Below are positions 1 to 6,794 of a stretch of DNA of 37,478 nucleotides, one piece after another; within the stretch, counting starts at the first letter, position 1; the number at the start of each line of letters is the position of its first letter. Under the pieces are notes generated by a model. That model made no database searches and was not told the DNA's origin. It was given only the letters and a program-made list of their open reading frames with translations. The stretch covers positions 1-37,478 of the forward strand of contig JAFQUM010000016.1 in the NCBI GenBank assembly GCA_017408485.1. Direction: 5' to 3'. The translations under genes and the position numbers were made by a program. This stretch comes from Clostridia bacterium. GTDB taxonomy: Bacteria; Bacillota; Clostridia; Oscillospirales; Butyricicoccaceae.

Positions 1-8
1 AAAATCCA

Positions 9-34
9 CCTCCCTCGGTGAGGGAGGCTTTTTT
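9..34 (+). terminator. rho-independent terminator at window edge
   Basis: An 8-bp GC stem (CCTCCCTC/GAGGGAGG, 3-nt loop) is followed by C and six T. It would stop rightward transcripts entering from the left of the window. The same stem recurs at 249-268 without a long T run, so it also belongs to the local repeat mosaic. Confidence 0.6.
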
Positions 35-329
35 GTCGTGAGCCCGTATGGGCGCACATTGCTCGTCTGCAGACGAAGCATAGGGATCGTCGGGGACACC
101 GACCCCTATGCCATTGTGACAAATTTGTCACAATCCACTAATTTATCCGTCGCAGAATGCGACACCTTACCTCTTACTTCTTCACTATTACCTCTTACCT
201 GCGAGCGAAGCGAGCCTTACTCCCTCCGTCAAAACCGTTGGTTTTACCACCTCCCTCGGTGAGGGAGGCAAGGGGCAGATTTTTTATATTTCCTTTTTGT
301 TGTGATAAAAAGCCCTATAAAAAGGTAGG
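35..329. repeat. intergenic hairpin/repeat mosaic
   Basis: No convincing gene is seen here. The stretch is a chain of short palindromes: TCGTCTGCAGACGA near 64-77; a nested hairpin at 79-110 with outer CATAGGG/CCCTATG arms and inner GTCGG/CCGAC arms; a 22-nt palindrome at 113-134 of form ATTGTGAC-N6-GTCACAAT; and a second copy of the CCTCCCTC/GAGGGAGG stem at 249-268. Open frames across it have no ribosome site and are dictated by the palindromes. Such mosaics are typical mobile or REP-like intergenic DNA of gut Clostridia (recollection, not searched). Confidence 0.5.
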
Positions 330-358
330 AAGGGATACGGCATGATGCCGTATCCCTT
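330..358. terminator. hairpin downstream of secreted-protein gene
   Basis: Perfect 14-bp arms (AAGGGATACGGCAT and its complement) surround a single central base. It lies 54 bp past the stop of the leftward gene at 412-798. On that strand the following bases are only moderately T-rich, so terminator function is likely but not certain. A second, smaller AAACAAG/CTTGTTT stem lies at about 373-395. Confidence 0.55.
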
Positions 359-411
359 TGGATAGGATGTATTCAAACAAGTTGGAGCTTGTTTAAACCG
401 AAAATAAATTA

Positions 412-798
412 TTAATATGTAACAGTATTGGAGTCAAGATAGAGCTCGTCTATCTGTCTGCCGCTGCTGTTGAACACCAATACATAAATGTCAAAGTAAT
501 AGCTGTGACCTCTTTCCGCAGGGAAGCTAAAGGTCTCATCTATTGCGAGAGTTTGTTCGACATAGAGATAGTCAAACATTTCTCCGTCTTCATAAAGACC
601 TATCTCCACCTGCAAGGTATATGTAGAGCTTGCGGTATAAACATAAAACTCACATACGACCTCGCCGTTTTCAATATCTGCGCCAATACCGAAATCGGTA
701 ATGGCAACCATTCTCTCCTGTGCAGAAGCTGAAAATGCCGTAGTAAAGAGCATTGCCAAGATCAATATTAACGCGCTGACTCTGCTGAGCTTTTTCAT
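412..798 (-). CDS. small secreted protein, function unknown
   Basis: 128 residues. The first ~26 form a clear Sec signal peptide: KK at positions 2-3, a hydrophobic core, then an SASA/Q cleavage site. The mature part of about 100 residues is acidic, rich in Tyr, Val and Thr, and has the alternating pattern of a small beta-sandwich; it has no cysteine and no recognisable catalytic motif. The start ATG overlaps the stop of the DUF4367-like gene (795-1547) by 4 bp, so the two are translationally coupled and probably work together at the cell envelope. I do not recognise the family. The hairpin at 330-358 lies downstream. Confidence 0.75.
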   Translation of the reverse strand: MKKLSRVSALILILAMLFTTAFSASAQERMVAITDFGIGADIENGEVVCEFYVYTASSTYTLQVEIGLYEDGEMFDYLYVEQTLAIDETFSFPAERGHSYYFDIYVLVFNSSGRQIDELYLDSNTVTY

Positions 799-1547
799 TC
801 TGTTTCTTCCTCTCCGTACTCTGTTATCATTCCTGCTAAAATTTTGTCTATCCGTTCACTGTCAACCCCTGTAATAAATAACCTATATATATGATTCCTA
901 TCAACATCTGTCCATATTACATGAGTTCGATCTTTATCCAACTCACTATCATACTTTCTTATAATTAAGCCATTATGTCCGTTTACTGTTAATTCCTCAA
1001 CCACAGCATCTTCTGTATCTATTCCGTGCTCTTTCTGCTTTTCCAACTGTTTACACGACAAATAAAAACTATCGCCATTATCGTTTTGATAGAATGCGTA
1101 TCCCTCATATTCCCGTATCAGCTCAAAGCCGTCGGGCACATAGGTAAAACGGACTGTGGGCAGTGATGTGTTTTGGATAGGCTCGTTTGCAAGCGATACT
1201 TCTGTATATCGTTGCGTTGTTTTATAAAATATATTGTTAATCTTTTCTCTTACCTGTGGGAAAATTGCGTAAGCGGAGAAAAGCATCAGCACCGCGATCA
1301 GTGCGGCAATAAGCGCCATTCCTATCTTGTGCTTGCGTTTAGCGCGAATGGTACACTCATCTTTTTCTCCTCTGATAATGCGAAGACATCTTTCGTCCAA
1401 CCTTTCGGAGACCCTAAAGCCCGACTGCCCCAGTGTTTCTGACTTTGAGACAAGTCTTTGACCCTCGGCGGCTGATATGTTGTTTATGACATCACAAAAC
1501 TCATCATTCTCAAAAACCGTCATATCTCTGCCTTTTTGTTCATTCAA
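795..1547 (-). CDS. DUF4367-like membrane protein, probable anti-sigma-type
   Basis: 250 residues. The N-terminal ~75 residues are charged and cytoplasmic, followed by one membrane segment (about 76-96, from MALIAALIAVLML) and an extracytoplasmic domain. That domain contains the pattern ...RFTYVPDGFEL... and later W-T-D-V-D-x-N, typical of the DUF4367 domain often found on single-pass anti-sigma partners of ECF sigma factors in Clostridia. There is no intact sigma gene beside it; the sequence directly upstream (1548-1740) reads like a broken tail of one. The ATG at 1547 overlaps an upstream TGA by 4 bp, with AAGGAGG 14 nt away, rather far. The ATG at residue 9 (1523), behind AAAAAGG, is an alternative start. 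Transcription probably begins at the mirrored promoter near 1740. Confidence 0.7.
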   Translation of the reverse strand: MNEQKGRDMTVFENDEFCDVINNISAAEGQRLVSKSETLGQSGFRVSERLDERCLRIIRGEKDECTIRAKRKHKIGMALIAALIAVLMLFSAYAIFPQVREKINNIFYKTTQRYTEVSLANEPIQNTSLPTVRFTYVPDGFELIREYEGYAFYQNDNGDSFYLSCKQLEKQKEHGIDTEDAVVEELTVNGHNGLIIRKYDSELDKDRTHVIWTDVDRNHIYRLFITGVDSERIDKILAGMITEYGEEETE

Positions 1548-1740
1548 AATTATTTTCCTCCTTAAGCTTCACCAAAAGAGCCTTCAGCCCGCGCAAATGC
1601 ACGGCACGGACAAACTATCCTTCTCCGCTACACCACCGCCTCTACTACATTATCTTCAAGCCGCCGCGAGTAACACTCCGCTTTGGCTTGAAAAGAGAGA
1701 TCTTATCACGCTCTGAGGAGCTTTCTTTTTTCCCTCTCTA
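1548..1740 (-). pseudogene. possible sigma-factor tail or leader remnant with in-frame TAG codons
   Basis: Read leftward in the frame that ends in a TGA overlapping the next ATG, this stretch gives peptide blocks interrupted only by TAG codons. The last block, FVRAVHLRGLKALLVKLK, continues for six residues to the stop. That block resembles the C-terminal helix of an ECF sigma region 4 (V-x-L-x-R-x-L-K-x-L). A neighbouring frame gives VAEKDSLSV just ahead of it, as expected from a 1-base shift. An intact ECF sigma gene is the usual upstream partner of a DUF4367 gene, so a decayed copy is plausible; a conserved untranslated leader is the alternative. Confidence 0.35.
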
Positions 1741-1774
1741 CTAAGTAAACCGACGAAACCGAAAAACGTAACAC
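1738..1774 (-). promoter_or_regulatory. ECF-like promoter element, leftward copy
   Basis: Read on the minus strand: GTGTTACG (1774-1767), 12 nt, GTCGGTTT (1754-1747), 1 nt, CTTAGTAG (1745-1738). The same three blocks with the same spacing occur on the plus strand at 1860-1896. A GTC-containing -10 with an upstream AC-containing -35 fits an ECF sigma promoter. An A/T-run tract follows upstream, as for an UP element. It would drive the DUF4367-like and secreted-protein genes. Confidence 0.5.
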
Positions 1775-1859
1775 TTTTTTTGAAAATTTTTTAAAAAAGT
1801 TGATTTTTTTAAAATCGACATAGTTTTTTGAAAATAAAAAGTAAAATTCTTAGTTTTTT

Positions 1860-1896
1860 GTGTTACGATTTTGCATTAAGTCGGTTTGCTTAGTAG
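1860..1896 (+). promoter_or_regulatory. ECF-like promoter element, rightward copy
   Basis: GTGTTACG (1860-1867), 12 nt, GTCGGTTT (1880-1887), 1 nt, CTTAGTAG (1889-1896). It mirrors the minus-strand element 85 bp away with identical blocks and spacing but different spacer bases. This argues for a shared regulator or sigma factor rather than recent copying. It lies 40 nt before the start codon of the small gene at 1936. Confidence 0.5.
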
Positions 1897-1935
1897 AAGG
1901 GTAGACAGAAAACATAACGAAAGGGAGTGAGTCCA

Positions 1936-2124
1936 ATGAACAGCGAAGAACAATTTTCATTTTTGCAACAAGGTCATATCTTGCCGCACATGTACTTAAA
2001 AAAAGAAATAATAATTAACCGAAAGGAGCATATTATTTGCAAGTTTATCCCTATAGTATTTCAGCATCAGGATACCGAAATATATCAATTGATAGGCATG
2101 ACTGATTTGTTTACAAAAGCATGA
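1936..2124 (+). CDS. small protein starting MNSEEQFSFLQQGHILPH
   Basis: 62 residues, not recognised. The start at 1936 is chosen because AAAGGGAGTGAG ends about 5 nt before it; an in-frame ATG at 1927 lies inside that ribosome site. The first 18 codons and the ribosome site are repeated at 3341-3409. The copies differ at four coding bases, every one a synonymous A/G third-position change in a Glu or Gln codon, which suggests the peptide itself has been conserved. After His18 the copies diverge completely. The rest is basic then hydrophobic, with no signal peptide or motif. Expression is probably from the element at 1860-1896, so it may belong to the same response as the divergent operon. Confidence 0.5.
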   Translation: MNSEEQFSFLQQGHILPHMYLKKEIIINRKEHIICKFIPIVFQHQDTEIYQLIGMTDLFTKA

Positions 2125-2145
2125 CAGGCTGTAACCCTTTTGTAA

Positions 2146-2174
2146 TTGCATTGGATGGTATTTTTTGCTATATT
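2146..2174 (+). promoter_or_regulatory. possible promoter for the lipoprotein gene
   Basis: TTGCAT (2146-2151), a 17-bp spacer, then TATATT (2169-2174) in the 106-bp gap before the lipoprotein gene. The -10 matches the sigma-A consensus 5 of 6 but the -35 only 3 of 6, so it is a weak candidate. Read-through from the element at 1860 is the alternative. Confidence 0.35.
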
Positions 2175-2230
2175 GAAGTTACAGAGAGTAACCCCATACT
2201 TCATCACAGTTTTGAAAGGAGATGAATCCG

Positions 2231-3280
2231 ATGAAGAAAACCGTTATTATTTTATGCCTTTTACTTGCCCTTACCTTGTTTACCGCTTGCGGTGAAAATG
2301 CCAATGAGCAAGCCAAGCAGCCGCAATTGCCCGATTCCCCCGATTCATCGGATCCATTGGCAAATATTCCAAAACCACCCGCACCCGATGCGCCGGGACC
2401 TTGCACCCCGCCCGAAGATGATAATCAGGATATCCCCGATATTAACTACTCCGATAAGGGTTTTGAAAAGGTCATTCTTAAAAATCACCTTAAAGTTGCG
2501 GGATACACTGCAGAAGGTCTGGATTTTCCCGAGCGGGATTACGAGTTTACTCTTACAAAATCCGGCACAGGCGAGTCCACAGTTGACAAGCTGTTTTTCG
2601 TATTGCAAAAGGTCGACAAGGAACGAGGAGCTATAAGTTTAAAAGATCTGCAGCTTGTGTCTTGGATGCAGAGAGAAGAACTACCGTTTTCCGCCGAGTT
2701 CTCCACTGACAGCGGAGAAACTTTGCTTATTTCCTTTAAATACGCATCAAACGAAGACTTTGTTGCAGTCAAGATGGCAGACGGTAAAATATATCTGCTT
2801 ACCGATGAAGGCAAAAAAGAACTGGTAGAACTTTTAAACACTCATGGAATGACCGAAGAGACCTTTCTTATTGACGAGGGAAATGCAATAACATCAATGT
2901 TTGAATGGTCATGGAGTCTAAGCGGCCACGAGCCCTTAATACTGGACGATGCCACCAGACAACTCACTCCCGAGCAAGCGGCAAAAATATTGATGGATGA
3001 ATTGGCAAAAGAGCTTTGCGAGACTGCGCCCAACAGATTTTTCTATTATGAAAACTATAAAGGGTGGGATATCCGGGTCATCAGCAGCCAAAGCAAAGAA
3101 TATAAGAATAACGAATATTATCGAGGTATGAATCTTGCGGAGAATCAGTATGTTATTGCTTGGGGTGAAATTGACGGCACTTATGTCGGTATCGGAAACG
3201 ATGGAGGACCGAGCGCCCGCTTTGTTATGGAGTATGCTGAGGGTCAGTGGATACTTTATCCCCGGGAAAGAGCCTCGTAA
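2231..3280 (+). CDS. secreted lipoprotein, function unknown
   Basis: 349 residues. The N-terminus is a lipoprotein signal: MKKT, a hydrophobic core, then the lipobox LFTAC with the lipid-accepting Cys at residue 19. A Pro/Asp-rich linker of about 45 residues follows, as in surface lipoproteins that stand off the membrane. The C-terminal 100 residues (a helix from about 250, then YYENYKGWDIRVIS and GTYVGIGNDGG) look like a small folded domain, but I do not recognise it. The start at 2231 sits 10 nt after AAAGGAG; an in-frame ATG at 2222 is too close. It lies between the two copies of the small-gene start, so it may belong to the same functional group. Confidence 0.75.
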   Translation: MKKTVIILCLLLALTLFTACGENANEQAKQPQLPDSPDSSDPLANIPKPPAPDAPGPCTPPEDDNQDIPDINYSDKGFEKVILKNHLKVAGYTAEGLDFPERDYEFTLTKSGTGESTVDKLFFVLQKVDKERGAISLKDLQLVSWMQREELPFSAEFSTDSGETLLISFKYASNEDFVAVKMADGKIYLLTDEGKKELVELLNTHGMTEETFLIDEGNAITSMFEWSWSLSGHEPLILDDATRQLTPEQAAKILMDELAKELCETAPNRFFYYENYKGWDIRVISSQSKEYKNNEYYRGMNLAENQYVIAWGEIDGTYVGIGNDGGPSARFVMEYAEGQWILYPRERAS

Positions 3281-3355
3281 AATACCTTTAGTGTATTTAA
3301 GTTATAGCGAAAATAAGTGAAAGACACTTCATAACCACGAAAGGGAGTGAGTCCG

Positions 3356-3433
3356 ATGAACAGCGAGGAACAGTTTTCATTTTTGCAGCAGGGTCATATC
3401 TTGCCGCACCAACAACACAGAAAAAACCAATAG
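3356..3433 (+). CDS. second copy of the small-gene start, 25-codon ORF
   Basis: 25 residues beginning with the same 18-residue peptide as the gene at 1936 (MNSEEQFSFLQQGHILPH), then QQHRKNQ and stop. The identical ribosome site AAAGGGAGTGAG precedes it. It may be a truncated duplicate or a genuine short peptide gene; the synonymous-only differences favour past selection on the peptide. It ends about 50 bp before a strong terminator, so it could be the last cistron of the unit. No mirrored promoter block is seen directly before this copy. Confidence 0.4.
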   Translation: MNSEEQFSFLQQGHILPHQQHRKNQ

Positions 3434-3483
3434 ATACTGCAAGAGAGCCACTTTTGTTTTTTAATTTATCTTTTAAAGACTGG

Positions 3484-3520
3484 ATCAAGCCATCGGGGTG
3501 ACCCAACGGCTTGATTTTAT
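3484..3520. terminator. bidirectional terminator between convergent genes
   Basis: The stem ATCAAGCC/GGCTTGAT has an inner GGGT/ACCC pairing and is followed rightward by TTTTATTTAT. It separates the rightward small-gene unit from the leftward capD-like gene that ends at 3526. Confidence 0.75.
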
Positions 3521-3525
3521 TTATC

Positions 3526-5418
3526 TTATATTTTTTCTTCGATGGTTATCTTGGCTGGCTTGTAGCGCTTAAATGTGGGAACAAGCTTCATCAGGGCGGT
3601 TTCCATCTCATCGGGGGTCACATCGGGGCGGGTGGCAAGGCTTTTAAGCGCCTCAAGGTCATCGGGGAATCGGTCATAATCCATATTGATGGCGCCGCCG
3701 ATGAATATTCTTCCGTTAGAGGTCTTTTTGAGTCCCTCCTCGCTCATAAGCAGCTCCTCGAACAGCTTTTCACCGGGACGGAGACCCACATATTTGATAT
3801 TGATATCCTTGCCCACGGTGAGTCCCGCAAGGCTTATCATCTTACGCGCCAAGGTGTCTATTTTGACGGGCTCGCCCATATCGAGAACAAACAACTCACC
3901 GCCGTCAGCCATAACCATTGCTGTCAACACAAGCTGGCTCGCCTCGGGAATGGTCATAAAATATCGGATGATATCGGGATGGGTGACGGTGACGTCACGG
4001 CGTTTTTCGATCTGCTCTTTAAACAGAGGAATGACCGAGCCGTGAGAACCTAAAACGTTTCCGAAACGAACAGCGGCAAAGGTAGTACCGCAGCTGATGC
4101 GGTTGAAATACTGAACTATCATTTCACACACGCGCTTGGTGGTTCCCATTATATTGGTGGGGTTGACCGCCTTGTCGGTGGAGATAAGAACAAACTTCTG
4201 TACGCCGTTATTATTTGCGGCGCGGGCGACGTTATATGTGCCGAATACATTATTCTTGACCGCCTCTTCGGGGACAGTTTCCATAAGGGGTACGTGCTTA
4301 TGCGCCGCCGCGTGAAGGACGATATCCGGCTTTTCGTTGGCAAACAGCCTGTCGATGCGCTCATAGTCGCAGACAGTGAGAATATACACCGCCATATTCA
4401 GCCTATCACCGTATCTGCTGCGAAGCTCCTGCTGTATCTCATAGGTGGTATTTTCGTAAATGTCGACCAATATCAGCTTTTCAGGCTGATGGGATGCTAT
4501 CTGACGGCAAAGCTCCGAGCCGATGCTTCCGCCGCCGCCGGTGATGAGCACCTTTTTGCCTTTTACATAGGAGAGGATCTTTTCGTTTGCCACCTTGATG
4601 GGTTCTCTGCCCAAAAGCTCCTCGGGGGTTATATCGCGGACGCGGCTGACGATATCGCCGCCCTCCTCGTTAAGCTCATATAGATAGGGCAATATTTTGA
4701 CCGAGCAGGTGGTTTTTGCACACTCGTCGAGTATGCGTTTGCGCTCCTCGTTGGTGGCGGAGGGAATGGCAATATAAATGACCTGAATGCTATGCTCGGC
4801 ACAGATCTTTTCAATATCGGACATCTTGCCCAAGACCTTGACATTATTTATGGTTCGGTTCTGCTTGTGGATATCGTCGTCGATCAGTCCTATGGGAACA
4901 AGTCCGCTGGCGGGGTTGCCCTTGATCTCGTCAAGCATACGGTAACCCGCTTCGCCCGCACCTACTATGAGAAGCCGTCTGCCCTCACTCACATTGTTTT
5001 TACGGGAGAAATATACCGTAAGCTCCTTGTAAACTATGCGGGAAATGGTTATCATTGTAGCCGCCAGCACTCCCGCAAAGGCGAGAAAGATGGTGGCGGG
5101 CATTTTTTCTTTGAAGATCTCAAAAACGATAGCGGACAAAAGCCCTGCAACGATGGCAATGGCAAAGAGCTTTATGTATTCCCTGCCATTTGCATAGCGC
5201 CATATGGTGGCATTGATGCGGCAAACGAGCAGACACAGAGCAAATATAAAAGCGGTAACGCCGATATTTATAGCATATGGAACAAGCTGCCACTCAATAT
5301 GCCCCTGAACAGCGCCTAAGAGCCATATAAGCGTATAGCAACAAGCAACTATCACCGCATCTATAAAATAAAGCAGCAGGTCTCTGCCTATGCGATCATG
5401 ATTCAGTTTAAACTTCAT
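3526..5418 (-). CDS. CapD/EpsC-type membrane nucleoside-diphosphate-sugar dehydratase/epimerase
   Basis: 630 residues, normal for the FlaA1/CapD/WbpM membrane family. About four membrane segments lie in residues 13-130, then a first Rossmann-like domain (LLIVGAGEAGYR about 149-160), then the catalytic short-chain-dehydrogenase domain with NAD(P) loop ITGGGGSIG (292-300). The active site is STDKAVNPTNIMGTTKR (413-429): the usual Tyr of Tyr-x3-Lys is Met424, with Lys428 kept, as in UDP-GlcNAc 4,6-dehydratases of this branch. It probably makes a 4-keto-6-deoxy or epimerised UDP-sugar for surface polysaccharide or protein glycosylation. The ATG at 5418 is chosen because the family starts just before the first membrane segment; the frame stays open to 5661, past the divergent gene. 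No glycosyltransferase lies next to it. Confidence 0.88.
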   Translation of the reverse strand: MKFKLNHDRIGRDLLLYFIDAVIVACCYTLIWLLGAVQGHIEWQLVPYAINIGVTAFIFALCLLVCRINATIWRYANGREYIKLFAIAIVAGLLSAIVFEIFKEKMPATIFLAFAGVLAATMITISRIVYKELTVYFSRKNNVSEGRRLLIVGAGEAGYRMLDEIKGNPASGLVPIGLIDDDIHKQNRTINNVKVLGKMSDIEKICAEHSIQVIYIAIPSATNEERKRILDECAKTTCSVKILPYLYELNEEGGDIVSRVRDITPEELLGREPIKVANEKILSYVKGKKVLITGGGGSIGSELCRQIASHQPEKLILVDIYENTTYEIQQELRSRYGDRLNMAVYILTVCDYERIDRLFANEKPDIVLHAAAHKHVPLMETVPEEAVKNNVFGTYNVARAANNNGVQKFVLISTDKAVNPTNIMGTTKRVCEMIVQYFNRISCGTTFAAVRFGNVLGSHGSVIPLFKEQIEKRRDVTVTHPDIIRYFMTIPEASQLVLTAMVMADGGELFVLDMGEPVKIDTLARKMISLAGLTVGKDINIKYVGLRPGEKLFEELLMSEEGLKKTSNGRIFIGGAINMDYDRFPDDLEALKSLATRPDVTPDEMETALMKLVPTFKRYKPAKITIEEKI

Positions 5419-5481
5419 ATTGCACTCTTCTTCTGTATTTAAGTAGGAATAGAATATACACGCACACAAATATACACTATA

Positions 5482-5511
5482 ATAATACCCCATAAATATG
5501 ATTTTTGTCAA
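5482..5511 (-). promoter_or_regulatory. sigma-A promoter for capD-like gene
   Basis: On the minus strand, TTGACA (5511-5506), an 18-bp spacer, then TATTAT (5487-5482). It is placed about 65 bp before the start codon at 5418, which supports that start over upstream in-frame ones. Confidence 0.55.
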
Positions 5512-5569
5512 ACCTTGCCGAATGGTATACAATATTTTGTGAATGTGCCATTTTTTACCCCCATAAATG

Positions 5570-5598
5570 TTGACAGTGTCAAAAGTAAATGTTAAAAT
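5570..5598 (+). promoter_or_regulatory. sigma-A promoter for the nagA-like operon
   Basis: TTGACA (5570-5575), exactly 17 bp, TAAAAT (5593-5598). The -35 is half of a 13-nt palindrome, TTGACA-G-TGTCAA (5570-5582), which could be a repressor operator lying over the promoter. Confidence 0.7.
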
Positions 5599-5651
5599 GA
5601 ATCTGTATATGACCATCCCATATTTAGTGTGACTTTCAAGGAGACTATACA

Positions 5652-6794
5652 ATGATTGCAATTAAAAATGCTACTTTAATTATGCGCGATCACTATATCC
5701 CCGAAGCCGTTCTGTTTATTAAGGACGGAATCATCGCAGGCTATGGCGAAATGCGTAACACTCCCATCCCCGAGGGATGCGAGATCATCGATGCCGAGGG
5801 TCTTTATGTGGGTCCCGGTCTGGTAGATATACATAACCACGCAGGCGGAAGCCATTGGTTCTATAACGAGCCCATCGAGGCTGCACAGTTCAACCTCAAG
5901 CACGGTACTACTACCATTCTGCCCACTTTGTATTTTAATATGAACGCTGAGCAGCTGATCGAGCAGATCGATTTTGTTCGCGAGGCTATGAAAAAGCCCG
6001 AGGGCGCAAATATGGCAGGCTTCTATATGGAAGCTCCCTATATGAACCCCAAGTTCGGTGCTGACAGAGAGAACAATCCTTGGAAAGATGTTATAAATCC
6101 CGACGATTATATGCCCATTATTGAAAAGGTCGGTTCCGACGTTAAGGTTTGGGTAGTTGCTCCCGAGCGTGAAAACATTGAACAGTTTGTCCGTGATGCC
6201 AAAAAGGCTAATCCCGATGTTCGCTTTGCGGTAGGTCACTCCGAGGCATCTCCCCAGCAGATCGAAAAGCTGATGCCCTACGGTCTGTGCATCGGCACGC
6301 ACCACACCAATGCAACCGGTGATCTTCCCAAGTATCCCGAGTGCCGCGGTGTCTGCGTTGACGAGACAGTAAATTACAACAGCGGTATTTATGCCGAGCT
6401 TATTTGCGATAGCCGCGGAATCCACGTTGACCCCTATATGCTCCGCCTTGTTCGTAAGATAAAGGGCGAAGAGAAGATAGTGCTTATCTCCGACGCTTGC
6501 GTATTTGACGGACCTGTTCCTCCCGGATATGACGGTGTTACCGATATCAACTTTGACTATGCAGGCGAGATCGCAGGCTCAAAGCTCAGCCTTGAGGTTG
6601 CTTGCCGCAATATGATGAAGCATACCGGCGCATCCCTGGTTGATGTTTTCCGCTACGCGTCGCTGAATCCCTCCAAAGCCGTTGGCTTTACCGATCGCGG
6701 TGAGATCCGCGAAGGACTTCGTGCAGACCTGGTGATCTGCGATCATCAGTTGAATATTAAATCTGTAATTCTGAAAGGAGAAATCATAAAATGA
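5652..6794 (+). CDS. NagA-like N-acetyl-amino-sugar-6-phosphate deacetylase
   Basis: 380 residues, the usual NagA length. The amidohydrolase metal and catalytic residues are visible: H61-x-H63 (VDIHNH), E127 (YMEAPY), H196 (VGHSEAS), H217/H218 (GTHHTNA) and D281 (LISDAC). The family deacetylates N-acetylglucosamine-6-phosphate in the cytoplasm, feeding amino sugars into glycolysis or back to the wall. Some family-typical strings are altered (EAPY for EGP, THHTNA for THLFNAM), so the exact sugar may differ. The ribosome site AAGGAG is 8 nt upstream. Its TGA overlaps the ATG of the NagB-like gene (ATGA). Codon use is strongly biased, suggesting high expression. Confidence 0.82.
   Translation: MIAIKNATLIMRDHYIPEAVLFIKDGIIAGYGEMRNTPIPEGCEIIDAEGLYVGPGLVDIHNHAGGSHWFYNEPIEAAQFNLKHGTTTILPTLYFNMNAEQLIEQIDFVREAMKKPEGANMAGFYMEAPYMNPKFGADRENNPWKDVINPDDYMPIIEKVGSDVKVWVVAPERENIEQFVRDAKKANPDVRFAVGHSEASPQQIEKLMPYGLCIGTHHTNATGDLPKYPECRGVCVDETVNYNSGIYAELICDSRGIHVDPYMLRLVRKIKGEEKIVLISDACVFDGPVPPGYDGVTDINFDYAGEIAGSKLSLEVACRNMMKHTGASLVDVFRYASLNPSKAVGFTDRGEIREGLRADLVICDHQLNIKSVILKGEIIK

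Noticed and set aside
38..345. Open frames at the left edge (74 and 62 codons)
   Set aside because: They run through stacked palindromes, have no ribosome site, and their sequence is dictated by the repeats.
2179..2608. Minus-strand frames over the lipoprotein start
   Set aside because: The plus-strand gene has a lipobox, a ribosome site and full length; the antisense frames have none of these.
3297..3506. A 69-codon minus-strand frame over the second small-gene copy
   Set aside because: It crosses the strong terminator at 3484-3515 and has no ribosome site.
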